Made by a program: the position numbers and the translations under genes
Source: Dipylidium caninum
Lineage: Eukaryota; Platyhelminthes; Cestoda; Cyclophyllidea; Dipylidiidae
Direction of reading: 5' to 3'
Length of the DNA stretch: 64,000 nucleotides
NCBI GenBank assembly: GCA_017562135.1
Contig: QEYB01000255.1
Location: 310,001 to 374,000 of the forward strand
Shown: positions 35,511 through 47,800 of the stretch, one piece after another
How positions within the stretch are numbered: the first letter of the stretch is position 1
How the letters are laid out: each line of letters opens with the position of its first letter
Notes under the pieces: model-generated
Seen by the model: only the letters and a program-made list of their open reading frames with translations
Told to the model about the DNA's origin: nothing
Database searches by the model: none

Positions 35511-36158
35511 AAAGTCATGTGTCGCAGAAACAACCACCTCGACATCGCGGGTCTAGTCGCCAGCGGAGATGACCGAAAGAGAACAGTAACTCCTTGGTTA
35601 CTTGTGGATTCTACCAACATCTGCGATTTTACCTCATCACATCTCGTCCAGGCACGGGGCAGAGTAGAGCAGAGCAAGTGGTGGCTGCATAGAGAGCTCC
35701 TGTGGTCACCGATTAAATAGGAGTGGTAGGAGGTGAACGCTCCGATTCGACTCGAGCTCTCGCGAGTCTGTTGTTAATGTGCCATGCCACGAGAAGGGAG
35801 GCGGGAGACCTGTATTTTGGGGATCTCGCTCACCTCGCGGTTTAAGCTGCGAGTTTGAGTGGCGCAGTACGGACAGATGAGGGGAGGTGGCGGACCTGAG
35901 GTGAGATTAGCGGAGGGGAGGGGAGAGGAGGAGAGGGGAGGAGGGCGGAGGTGAAGGCAGACGAGGGGCTGCAACGGGCGGCGTTGTCTGTCCACAGCTG
36001 ATCCGCGCGATGCCACATCGATCCGCACTGAAGCGAAGGCAATTTAAATGGCCCACATGCACACACCGTCCCGCGGCCAAGTGAGCTGCCCCGCATAGGA
36101 ACCCTCACTCATCGGTTGCGCCCACCTCTCTCCGTCGTCACGTCAAGCAGGTGGCAAA
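35511..36158. other. Upstream region of the coiled-coil gene
   Basis: No exon is recognised. It includes a purine-rich GAGGGGAGG-type stretch at about 35878-35945 and ends in an acceptor-like TCAAGCAG shortly before the next ATG, so an untranslated 5' exon is possible. Confidence 0.4.
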
Positions 36159-38090
36159 ATGGAGTTATCTACACTCGTGGATAAACCGCCCACCTACCCG
36201 CCCAACATTCAAGGTGAACTGCGTGTGATTCTTCAGACCAAGGACCTCTTCATGGCGTGCTATCGTCAGCTGGAGGACTACCGTCGTCTGGTGGATGAGC
36301 AGAAAAGCCTCATAGGCAAGGAATTTGTGCAAGAGCAGTTGCAGATGGGGGAAGATGAAATAGAGGAGTTGAAGGTGGAACTATACGAGGAGGAGGGTAG
36401 GCTGCAGGCTCGAATAGAGCGCAATGACACCCTCGCTCATCGGCTTATGAGCCAAGGTTTCAACGGCGTGGCAACCACCTTAACGGCCCGACAGTTGGCT
36501 ATGGTTCGGGCTCCACAGGCTCGCAAGCAAATGCTTTCTCAACGTCGAACCGCTTCCGATGTGTACGCCAATGACGGCGGCCGCTCGAAGACTCATCTCA
36601 TCGACAACATCGCGCTCGCTCTTGAAGAAATACACAACGAGGTACGAAACAAAGTAAAACCGCTTTTGGATTTCTATCGAGACTTATTCTACCTCCAGCT
36701 TCACTTCAGCATCGTCTTGGGGCAGGTGTGCAATTACTGCATGCCGCTTGTTACGGAAAATATAGGTTTGTTTGAGCGTATTTTCTTCTGGGCCGAAAGG
36801 CCAGAATTCAATTTAATTCGCAAAGCATCGGACATTCCCGACCGGCTGAAAGAGATCTACACAAGAACACAACAGATTTATCACATCCTCACAGAATCTG
36901 TTCGTTTTCTTCAATCAAAGGTGGATCTTCAAAAATCGTTGGAGGCACGATTCCACGAAAGAACAGACGAACAACAAAGGTTGAAAGACAAAATACTACG
37001 TGAAATTCACAATGTTAAATTAAACATGGACGCGTTAGAAGAAGAAAACGATAGGCTGATAGGCAGTCTCGTGAAATTGGATCCAAACTTCGCGGACAGT
37101 CCAAATTTTACAGCTCTTGGAGATCAAGGGATTGGGCGGGGAGCACACCCGCGTAAACCTGCTCCTCCCACAAATTCATTTTCGTCAAACCAGGCATACC
37201 CAGAAGCAGCAAGTGACACACCCAGTATGGATACGCCGGGCGCAAGCAGCCAGAAAGTGGCTTGTGACAACGAAAGCAATATATACCACGGCCTTTCGAA
37301 GAAGTGGGATAGCTCCAGAAGAGCCGGTGAGGCTGTCAAGAAGGCGCCTAGGAAGGGGAAGAAAGGGAGGTTTTCTCGAAGAGCTCAGAGCATCGAACAC
37401 CGAACACCAAGTAATCGAAATGTATTGCAGCACGGAATCGTTAGCCCCAAGGGGAGAACTCAAAGTAGTGGAGGAGAAGGTCGCAACCCCGGTGACCTTA
37501 AGCCGAATCATCCGTTGTGCGACACGACCAAACTTCACTGCGACACAGAGAGCGAGCATACCCATCCTCAGAGCGAAATTTTCTCCCGCACAGACACGGG
37601 AAAGGCAGCAGTTGGAAGAGCATCTTTGAAAACTCGTCTCATAGATCGAACTCGAGGTCTGTTAGACTTGACTAGGCTTCGTCTGAAGGACAGTGAGGGT
37701 AGTTCGAGTATTTCAGGCCCACTTAAATCGGAACACCCGGAGAGAGGAGACTCAGTTATGGCCACTCTCTCGTCTCCAACTGGTCATGTATCTGACTTAA
37801 GTGACTTAACACCAGGCAGAACAAAACAGCAAAGTGACGGGGAACGGTCTGCCAGTCGACGTCGCAAAAAACTACGGGAGAGAAAGTCAGAGCGTAAGGT
37901 TCCAAAGTTTCAAGAGCTTCCGCTGAGAGATGAAGACATGCTTGTTCTAAGTGGAGATCGCGGGACAGTTGAAAGCCACCGGTCAAAGTCAAGAAATCAC
38001 AGTCGTCAGAATGATTTTGTCAACTATTTGACAGGCTCAGGATCCGAAGGCTTATCCAGTACCGAGGGCTCGGTTCTACGTGTTCTCTGA
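36159..38090 (+). CDS. Uncharacterised 643-residue coiled-coil protein
   Basis: A single uninterrupted frame, by far the longest in the window. I do not recognise the family. There is no signal peptide or convincing membrane span. Residues 1-20 are Pro-rich (VDKPPTYPPNIQGEL). Two heptad-rich coiled-coil regions follow, at about 40-100 (MGEDEIEELKVELYEEEGRL) and about 250-310 (MDALEEENDRLIGSLVKL). Between them is a less charged, possibly globular helical part at about 150-245 with LLDFYRDLFYLQLHFSIVLG and FERIFFWAERPEFNL. From about residue 325 the sequence is low in hydrophobics and rich in Ser, Lys, Arg and Gly, with basic clusters KKAPRKGKKGRFSRR and RRRKKLRERKSERK that could be nuclear or microtubule signals. 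The ordered N-terminal half and disordered basic tail suggest a scaffold or cytoskeletal role, but that is inference. It is divergent from RMND5, with the dispersed repeat between. Confidence 0.85.
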   Translation: MELSTLVDKPPTYPPNIQGELRVILQTKDLFMACYRQLEDYRRLVDEQKSLIGKEFVQEQLQMGEDEIEELKVELYEEEGRLQARIERNDTLAHRLMSQGFNGVATTLTARQLAMVRAPQARKQMLSQRRTASDVYANDGGRSKTHLIDNIALALEEIHNEVRNKVKPLLDFYRDLFYLQLHFSIVLGQVCNYCMPLVTENIGLFERIFFWAERPEFNLIRKASDIPDRLKEIYTRTQQIYHILTESVRFLQSKVDLQKSLEARFHERTDEQQRLKDKILREIHNVKLNMDALEEENDRLIGSLVKLDPNFADSPNFTALGDQGIGRGAHPRKPAPPTNSFSSNQAYPEAASDTPSMDTPGASSQKVACDNESNIYHGLSKKWDSSRRAGEAVKKAPRKGKKGRFSRRAQSIEHRTPSNRNVLQHGIVSPKGRTQSSGGEGRNPGDLKPNHPLCDTTKLHCDTESEHTHPQSEIFSRTDTGKAAVGRASLKTRLIDRTRGLLDLTRLRLKDSEGSSSISGPLKSEHPERGDSVMATLSSPTGHVSDLSDLTPGRTKQQSDGERSASRRRKKLRERKSERKVPKFQELPLRDEDMLVLSGDRGTVESHRSKSRNHSRQNDFVNYLTGSGSEGLSSTEGSVLRVL

Positions 38091-40228
38091 ACAAAACAGT
38101 CGTCATTTGCTACTTAAGGATACATGGACACCCATTTACACATGCCTATAAGAAAATATTTTTCACTAAGTAGATACCAACGCCTAGACTGCAATGTTGA
38201 AGTTTACTTTTAATACTTTTTCAAGTTGACTAGACAGACGCCTTCATTTTTACCAAAGTAAGAAAATTGCATTTGCCTATGAAAATAAAAAAATGGCCTC
38301 GTCATATCACCGAGACGAGAAGCCCGCCTTCCCTGAGGCGGATGAATGCGACCCTATTCGGGGTTGGGATCATCGCGGAGACCAGTAATTTCTCAGGAGA
38401 GCGAGTGAAGTGATGAAATGACGGGACATTAAGTGTTCACAAACCAAAGCTGTTTGTCGTAATCAGCGTAACCAAGTGATGCTCTTTGGACGCTCTACTG
38501 CGGCCCTCGTAGTTAAGTGGGCGACCGCCAAGCGAACGTGCTCCTGGCTGGTCATCGGCCATTGCCGGAAAAACGGCCAGAATTTAGGCTGAATCAGCTC
38601 TTTACAAGATCTTTCCGTGAGCTCAATCGTATAAAGGGTGTGAATTAGGAGATATCAAAAAGTTTCCCAATAAGGGCGTATGAGCGAGGGAGCAATTAGG
38701 TAGCTGCCCTGCGCTGTCTCATGGAAGTGGAGCCTGTGTCGGAGGATCTGTGCCATGTAGGCTGTTTGCCAAGCAGTTGGGGCTGCAAGCGACGTGAGGG
38801 ACTCTCTCGTCTAGTTAAAGGTGGGTGGCAGAATGGTTTGTGGTCGCCTCAGGTCAAGAGAAGCCCTGCTAGTCTGGATAAGACGACGTGAGGTAGGCAG
38901 ATAAGTTCCAATTTCAGATTGCAACCTACTATGAAAGACTTGGTTCTGTGGTCAAGTGAAAATGACGGAAGAACGAAGGAAAGGGGATGATTGAGACTCA
39001 CTGCTAAAATTCGGGAAGTAAAACCGCTGTGGCTTGGGGAAAATGGTATTTAAATTTACTTTTGAACTTCCCACATACCAATTAAGTGTTTCACCTGTGG
39101 GAATCAGGTAGAATAAGCGACTTCTCTCACGCGTTCTCGGACCCACCCGACGTCTGGCCGTCTGGAGATTTTAGAAAAATAACGCCATCACCTGCAGGGG
39201 TGTGAACGGGCGCCTTAGCACCAAGTGCGTCTGGCATTGAAGCGGACCGCTTGAGTAGTTCCACAACTCTCAAATCCCAGAAGATGCCTCAACTCAGGCA
39301 AAATTGCAGCGAAGACCGTATCAATAGCAACCTCTTCAAGTGCGACATAAAAAACAGTCAAAAGGCCCCGTTGGTGGTAGAGGGTCGAGGGGAGCGTCGA
39401 CCCAGAGCATGCACAGGCTGGGTGTAACGAGGGTCGGTTGGTTGGGGGGGGGGGGTGCATAGAAATAGGAAAGTAGAACTACGGATATGACTTGTAAAGT
39501 GGAGGCGTTCCAGTGGACTTCACATCAAAAGCGGCAAGTTTTTTTCTGAAATAGAAAAGGCCTTATTAGCACCTGTGAAGAGCCGGTCTCATTTGCCGCA
39601 CAACAACGAGAACGGGGTTGAACAGGCAGTTGAAAACGTTCACACAACACTGCTCTTTTCTACGTGGTAATGGTGGTGGTGGTTGCGAAATGGAGGTGGG
39701 GGGAACAGTGGCGAACAATCGGCTCTTTGCGTCCTCGTCGAGGGCTGCGTGTGTGCAATGATAACCTGAGGAGGCCCTAAGCGTACCAGAGTCCAGTAAA
39801 GTGCCTTCGGAGGCGGCTCACCGGAGTGCAGCACCGCTTCTCTCAACAGGCCATGCGGGGGCTCCTTCGGGCTCACTCACCTGGCATGCACACAAACTGC
39901 ACACCGAACGCATGCAGCCCAGTTTGGTGAGCGACCTCGGTCAGAGCTGCGGCCGCAGCGCCGGCCCACGTACGTACTCAAGGTGTTGCTGTGGTTTTGT
40001 TTGAGCTTGTCCTAAAAAGCGTGTCATCACTTGTCTCGACAGCGACTCGACTATCCCGACTCTTCTGACACTCCAACCACTGGAGATTCTTTCTTAAAAA
40101 TTGCTGTTGTTAGGGTGAAGAAGGCGGGACAAAGACATGACCACAACGGAGCAGTGACGAATAGAGACAACGGGAGACATTGAATAGTGGGTTTGAGGAA
40201 GCAAATATGGGAAAGATGGACGAATAAG
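38091..40228. other. Intergenic region without recognised genes
   Basis: About 2.1 kb downstream of the coiled-coil gene. No domain-bearing frame is seen. A guanine run lies at about 39443-39454. Confidence 0.45.
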
Positions 40229-40578
40229 TTACTTTTGAATAAAAATAACCCTGATAAAGGCGCACATCATTAACATAAACAAGCAAGTAGCTGAAAACAG
40301 AAGTGCATTGTAATTGGAATAAGTCGGACCCATGATTTTCGTTTTATTTAAAACAAAAAAGGCCATTTGTGGAAAGCGCCTACTGGAATCTGCTCCAACC
40401 GGGATATTGTGCCTTTGAATCAGGTCATTAGAGGACGCCGGGATGTGGGCGAAAATAACAACGCGCCTAATTTCCTCTCCAGGTCGTCCAACTAACAACT
40501 CTGGGGCATGACTGCCACGGAAGGTGATACAAATTGGCGTAGGTTTTGTGGCCTCATTATCGGTGGGCAAAAATAGCC
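40229..40578 (-). CDS. Possible exon ending in a membrane segment
   Basis: An open minus-strand frame follows an acceptor-like TGATTATGCAG and encodes about 116 residues. It begins LGLFLPTDNEATKP and ends in a hydrophobic stretch (ALLFSATCLFMLMMCAFI) just before VIFIQK and the stop. I do not recognise a family. The entry phase (0) is compatible with the exit phase of the last recognised ion-channel exon at 41826, so it could be a distant C-terminal exon of that gene. A further membrane span after M4 would be unusual for that family, however. It may also start independently at an ATG at about 40594. Confidence 0.27.
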
Positions 40579-41825
40579 CCAACTGCATAATCATTCCCGT
40601 TTAAAAATTAAAAAAAAAACAAACAGATGAGATTTCTGCCCTTCTCGTCCCCTCTACCCCCTCCCCGCGGGCATCACTTACGCGATATTCCTTGTCTTTC
40701 CTGCACATCTCCCGCCTCCTCTTGCTAGCCTAAAAGGTTGAACACAAAGAGAAGTGACTGACAGAAATAGAGCGATGTAGTGGCACTGGGGTCAAGTCAT
40801 GAAAACAATCAGGCGTCATGGGTATGCATCGCAAGAGGCCAACAGGAGTGCTCGCGAAGTGAACGAAAGCATTTACGACCTTTAGACGAATGAGGGAGGG
40901 GAGGGGAAGGGGAGGGGAGGGGGGGGCATTCCGACCGTCGAAGAGGAAACTTCGCAGATGGAATAATTCTAATGGTTGTCTCGAAGTTGGCTGTAAGTAG
41001 GAGGGGCAGCCGCATTTATGAGTCAGCTTGGGGGAATCTTTGTTGCTTTCGTTTAGGGCGGAGCTATGCTGAAGCGTCGCAACGTTACTTTTCCCATTCA
41101 GCGTTCCCACGGTACCGCAAAGAACGAGGACTCTGCCATGAGAGCATCGCGAGAGACGGCATTACTAGTGGAAAATTGGAAGCGCTGCCACAAATCTCAT
41201 CACGTAGCAATCGGAATCACGTTTCTTGGTAGAGAAGTCATTCGCCCCGGGTGCTCGTGTTGAACGAGCACCCAATCCTGCCACGATCATCTGCTGTTAA
41301 GAGGAGCTTGGAGGGAGAGCGATGACAAATAAGGGAGAGACAGGACAAACCGTTTTTAATACCAGCCAAGACATATCTGGCGGTAGTAGAGGCACGATGG
41401 GGGACGTAAAGCTCTTTAGGCAGGCAATACCGACTCTTAACTGTTGTTGCTAGTCTTCAAATCTCTGGGTCGTATAGCATTTCTTATCTTCTAGGTGAAA
41501 TAAACGTCAATTTGGATAGCTGAAAGTATGTTATGGCGTCATCAAAGCGAGATTTTCCATTCTAGACTGAAACAAGGACCACCGTCGTTTCGTGGGGCGT
41601 TAGTCCCTCCAACAAATCAAAGGGAAAACTTCGTAAACTAAAAAAGTCGGTAACGTCCGAAAGCCTGGGGACTTTTGTGGAAAAAGGAAACAAATCTCTG
41701 GCTGATGTTTCCTTCGGCCGAGGTAGCCAGTGGTACGGAGATAAGCCGAGAGTTCACATCACAAAACTTCCGAGCAAAAGAGGTTTCGGAATAGAGGCTG
41801 CCTTACTAATCAGAACGGCACTCAC
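40579..41825. other. Region 3' of the last recognised ion-channel exon
   Basis: No coding exon is recognised, apart from the possible final channel exon discussed separately. It includes a G-rich tract at about 40893-40927 and a perfect hairpin at 41249-41273. Confidence 0.4.
41249..41273. repeat. Perfect 10-bp stem hairpin
   Basis: The arms GGGTGCTCGT and ACGAGCACCC are exact reverse complements separated by five bases (GTTGA). The stem is GC-rich and would be stable as RNA or cruciform DNA. It is not followed by a T run. Confidence 0.7.
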
Positions 41826-44800
41826 CTCGAAGTAGAGAATGAAAATGAAGACACAGTGCATGACGACGTAAAGGACAGCGAAGGAGATGAAAACGTTTTG
41901 TTCAAGGCGTTTCATTACTTCCAGTCGCTGCTGCTCCTCTATCTGCTTGATGTCCGGATACTGCCGCAGCTCCACCCGGTCCTGCACGTCCATGTAGGCA
42001 CGAAGGAGGGCGAGAAAGTAGAGGGAAACCATTTCGTTGGTGAGTGTAAAGTCACCCAGTGAAACGTTGTCTTTCGCAGAAGACGAAGACGAAGACGAAG
42101 GAGGAGGAGGAGGAGGAGAATAAGAAGAAGCAGACAAAGGAGACGGCCGAGGATCTGAAAAGACGAAAAGTTGGCATTTCGAGGGAGCAATCACATGGGA
42201 AACAACCACTTTCTGGGATCAAGTAAAAGACGACTTGGTGAGTATCAGTTGCGATGGGGAGTCCATCTCATCTCCCCCCAGGGGGGGGAGGCGGTTCAAC
42301 GCCCACACAGAACGACGCAGCGCCGTGCTGGCAGCGCAACTCATGCGCCTCGGACGGCGTTTAGATGGCGGTGAATAGCTCCTCGGGTTTGGACTGACAA
42401 GACTAATTGTTTTGTCTCCCCATTGTACACGAGTGATAATATCTTAATGAAAAGGTGGAACAATGCTTTAGAGACGTCTATGTCTATTTAAAGGCTAATG
42501 GGTTGGACAAAGTGGGACTTATCTGATGAATGCATTTAACGAAGCCTGCAGAAATGCGTTTCACACTCCCATGTGGGGCATGCGGGCAGCGGCCAACTGT
42601 CCCAACCTGGGGAGAACCACTGCGGCCAAGTGGCCTCGCAGCTGCTCGCGGGCGGTCCGCGCGGCCACTCTGCCCTGCGACGGAAGAAGGGGACGAGGCG
42701 GCCCCTCGCGGCCCCGCATGACAACCCTCGCTGGCGACTCTGCCGATGACAAACGCAGAGTCGGGATGATGCGGCCAAAACTCCAACTAACGCAACTTAC
42801 CACTCGCCTTACTGAATAGTGTCCTGGCCGATGTGGGGAGGATTTCTTCTCACACCACCGCCCTCTTCCCTTTCGAACCGAAATTTCATTGCGAATACCT
42901 GAGAGGCTTACTCATTTCCACCACAGTTGTGTTGCTTGCTTCCAGCCATTTACACTTTTCTGTGATCGCGTCACCCCATCTTTTCGTCTGCAGGCAATGC
43001 CTGTCGAGCACTCCGACGTATTTGAGGTAAAAAGATGAGCAGGGATGAGGGAACATGCGAGAAACGCGTTTCAGCTCAATTATGAACAAGACAGTAAAAT
43101 AACAAAGTAGAGCCTCATTACTCGGAAAACTACCTGGTCCCATTTTGTTGTGTGAGGTCCAATTTCGGCGCCCTGGTTGAGTTTTTGGTGCGCCATGTGG
43201 GACCGAATAGAAAGCCAGCTTTCCGGGCTCCGGTGTGGGCAGACGGGGTCCGCTGAGGCCGTGGTAAAGCAAGTCGGGGTTGGTGGAGGACACGTTGACC
43301 GCTGCTGCCGAGGTGTTCAGCATCGGCGCATCGTCGTATTGTGGTATCAAATTTATGGGCAGGATTGCGATCACAGCATGCCAGATGCTGATGACACAGA
43401 GTATTCCAAGCGACATTAAGACGTACTTGTCCTGTGGGAATGAGAAGGAAGTAAGCCTGGAACTAATGTCAAATGACTGTTGACTGTGCGGCCCTTATAC
43501 TCCACCCTATTTTAGGCAATAACCGGCCTGTTTTACGCCTTAATGGTCATCGCCGTCGCGATGCAACCTCAATTGACCTAATCCCAGTGAAAGTGGTGCC
43601 AACTGCTGCCGTGGCAGCCGCGGGGACTTGCCGTGTGCCGCTAAGTGAAGTGCTTTCCTCGGCCAGGAGGGCACTCATCACTCGTTTCTCTTAAACATTG
43701 TCGCGTCGGACCCCCTCAACCATCATCGTTCAGCAGGGGCGACATTCTCTTATAAAATTCGTCTCGGAAGTGTCGTCTGTCTGCCTCAGATAAAAAAATT
43801 GGAGCACTGTGGACAAGCATCACAGGCAGCTTTGAGGCTCCCGATATAAGAAGCGGAAATGGATGGCTGCATGCAGATGGCGGCGGCAGGTTAACTGGAG
43901 GAAGGAACGAAATGGGGCCTCTGCGACAATCCATGTGAGGTCGAGCAAAACCCCCCTTTTTCATTGGGGAATCAGTCATTTACGAGGTCATGGTTGAATC
44001 TAATGGGGCAAAAATTCGTGATCCTTGGACAAAGTGTAAGTAAATCGCCTTTGACTCCCAACTCCTACAACTGCAGACAAGATTAATTGTGCTTCATGAC
44101 GATCGGATTAGAAAGGGCTATCAGGAGGATTAACAGGGTGTGTGAAGGCTTTAACGTGCCCCTCTAATCTAAATTTATCGCCTATTTTAAGTGTGAAGCT
44201 ATTCGATTTTACTTTCCTAACTTTTCTGTATTTTTGTCCATAACTCGGCTGTCAACAGAATTTATCCAGACTACCTGACAGCTAACGCCTTTCCATAAAT
44301 TAAGTGAGCATAAACTCCGACCGTAGCCACCATCACAGGTTCGTTTTATTGAGATCGTGTTTAATTAAGTTGATAGCACACAGAAAGTGGAGCTCACCAT
44401 GTATGTGAGGTAGGATATGCGTGGAAGACTCTGTGTGATCACATATTTAAAGGTGACCGAGGTGAGTATGAGGGTGAAGGAGAGGCGCAGACGCAGTTCG
44501 GCCTTGTCCGGTGACACGGCGAATGTTGCGAAGGATAAACCCGAAATCATAAACTGAAAAACAAAAACAGATTCCACTCGAAGGTCACTTCGGGAAGTGA
44601 GCTGGCAGGTGGTGTTGGACGCTGACGGAAGGTAAAATTTCACGTTGTTCCACCGTCCCCTTCTCAGTCGCCATGTTTCCTTCCCATCCCAATCGTCTTG
44701 ACGAGTTTAACGCCATTTTCCTCATTTATTTACTTTTGTACTTATTCCACTTTAAGCGCATTTTGGCTGTTTTTTATCTGAATTTCACAGGGCATCCACT

Positions 44801-47800
44801 TTGCCTGTCGAAAAAAGGGAATTTGGGGCACAGTATTTCCCCCTGTCACTGAAAGTCACAGTCAGACGGGACTAAAGGCCTCAAGAGAAGTGTCGAGGAG
44901 CTAGACTGGTAGACATTTGATTTGTCTCGGTGATGAACGATGATGAAAGAGTCCTCATGCATCCCCGGGGAAACGCGGTTCACGGCGGTTGTGGTCAAAC
45001 CGTCAACGATGATTGGTGGTTTGCCATAGGCCTTCTTTGGAGTTTCGACGTCCCGAGATAGTGAAACGCCCCCTCTCCAAGTTAGGACTCATCATCGCCC
45101 TCGTTCGAGGCGAGTAGAGGGAAATCACACATTAGGGAAAAGCAAACACACCCGAGGCACTTTTGGCAAGTTATGCTAAGTGGGGGTTGATGTGAAGGCC
45201 AACAGGTTGAAGCATAGTTTTAACAAGAGGGCCATATTCGTGAGGGAGTAACCAATTACGATTGATGTGGAGAAGTGGCTTGTGAAGCTGAGGTGCAGCA
45301 GTGCTTTGAGGTCGAACAAGGCAATCTCCCTTCTCTCGAATGGAGACTGGGGCAGAGTATCCTCGCTTCGAGCTGACTTTAAGGAAACGACGTGTCGAAG
45401 TGTTCGATACCTTCCAGTAGTGAGAGGAGGATGCTGAGGGGCCTCGGGGGAGGGTGGGGGGCTTGGTGTGGGAGGCGCAGCGGGTAGGGCGCTTATGGCC
45501 CCGTGCTAGCGCTCATCTCCGCCCCCGGGTCCATGGCGTTAAAGTGCTCTCTGCTGGAGGCACGACGAAAGTGTTTTGCATAACATTTACCCGCGGGCTT
45601 ATTGCCGGAAACCACGCACGGGTGGGAGTTTACACAAGAATGAACTCCCCGCCTCCGGCTGCGTGAATGACATAGACGCACCATGATGAGGAAGACGTTC
45701 CAGTAGAAATAACCCGGTCGCCTGGCTGCTCGGCAAGTGACGGAGAGGCAGGGGTGGCTCTTCATAGAGCGCGAATACTCCTGGCGTATAACGCGTTTGG
45801 TAATTTCCACATGCTCGTGCAGCTTCCACTCCTACAACAATAATTGGGGGAGGAGCCAAATTGCAGAAATGAGAACAAAGACACAAGCACAAGCTCACAG
45901 GCGGGGGAGGGAGAAGGGGCATTGTAAGACGGACAAAGTATTTATACAAGTTCAACTTGAAAATCAGGAACAATTTCTGAAGTCAGTCTCCTCCACAGCC
46001 TCTGCATTTTTCGCCAAGTATTCGGGTAAATGCACCAGACCCGCCCACATGCGGTTTGGCTCCAATCGCTCTAACACTAAACTCATTCTCTCAGATTGCA
46101 TCAGATCATGCCGCGGTTTTTGGTCCTTTTGCTTTGTAATGCTAAATATAGGGGCGGCAAATTAGCTCAAACGCAAGGGGTAAAGGGCTTCTCGCAGCCT
46201 GTTTGTTGACTGCCGCCCACAGAGGCACCGATCGTGAGGGGTCTAAGTTAGACGATGCCAAACCGAAAGGAGATGGCAGCGTACAAAGCAACTAAGAATG
46301 CAACGGGGACGTAAGCCATGTTGCGCAGAATATACCAGGAAGGCGGGCAACAGGCGTAAGGCACCGGAAATAACTCTAATCCCACGGAGTCGGCGTAACT
46401 CCCTATGCGAGGAGGAGATGGCGGAAACAACCGACTCACCTGTTGGTCCACAAAAGTCTGTTTGTTGATCGCCGACATCTCGTTGTGGTCAGGAATCAGG
46501 TCGACCTCCGTGTCCGGTCTTTCGGTTGTGACGGTGATGGTGAGATCCTCGGAAATGAGCAACCGACACGTGTGTCAGAGGGTTAATGCCACTACTTTTT
46601 GTTCAGTGTGAGCTTATGCTCCATGTTTCTAACTGGAAAAGGCATTCGATCTAGTCCAGGCATTGACCAAAACGAAAAGTTTTCCCTTTTAGCGGACACT
46701 CAGTGAAATTTGATGTAATGCCACAACAACAACAACAACCTCAACAAAAACAGCAGCAAAAGCGAGAATAACAAGGGTAGCCAGCGTCCCTGTGTTGCGG
46801 AGATCCTTTGACCTAATGGACTCCCTCATTCGTTGCCCTGCAAGGGACGCTTATGCTGTGCGCATCCCCGCAATTTCTTCGTCCACCTCTTCACTGGCCG
46901 ACAGCCTCTTTGCCCCACTCGAGTCGGCGGGGCCCGCGAGAGTGTGGGTGATGACATCCCTTTATTTGTCGTCTGCGCCAGGAAGACCGCCTCTGATTAT
47001 GAAGCGTATATTAAACTGTGACAGGCAGTGCCACTAGGCTATTTCCGGCCTCCAGTAGAAGATACAAGTACTTGCGTTGCGATAAGCGTTTTGCTATCAT
47101 GATGCACTCGAAAGGCAGGAAGTGTGATTTCCCCACAAAGCCAATTTTTGTGCCCTTTTCACATGCATTTTATCTACCGAGGTTTATAGTTATTCCCTCC
47201 GCATATTTCCTTTCTTGCAGGTGGGGCGAAGTGAGTGGCCAGGGCTCAGTTACCTGAACGTCGAGAGGAAAGTCATTCAATTCGAGGGTCTCCAAAAAGA
47301 CACCCTTTATGCGTCGGCGCTCAATGACGTACACCTCACTGTTCTGTCCGAGGGACGTGGATAGCCACTGAACCTCCTTCGTCTCCGACAGAATGTTGTC
47401 AATGTAGCACAGGGGGTTCCAGTACCTTTCCAAGTCAATTGTTCCTAGTTCCTGCGATAAGAGAGCAACTTTTAAATTCGTAAGGTGAATAAGATTCTGA
47501 GAAAATTTACGGTCGCCTCTATCCCAGATGTATTTGTCCGCTTCTGCGCCCCTATTCGCAAAGACTGCGAGTTTGGCATTACAAGTGGCTTCCGTTACTA
47601 GCCGTCCACTCCCCTCCCGCCTCGAGTGACCACCATCTCCGAGGTGGTCTGGGCAGGTTGGCACGAGAAACGACGGGAGGGAACTCACGAAGTCAGGAGT
47701 TAGCAGGTTAGGGGCGCAGTAAATTGGCCACGAGGGACACATCAAATGGGGACAAAAGTGGCTCATTAGCATATAATTTGTAACGTCCCAACCCCTTCAC

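Noticed and set aside
42886..43020. Candidate extra exon between M3 and M4 of the channel, with a nearby GTAAGC donor
   Set aside because: Phase does not fit. The M3 exon ends in phase 1 and joins exactly to the exon at 42154, whereas the candidate would introduce a stop.
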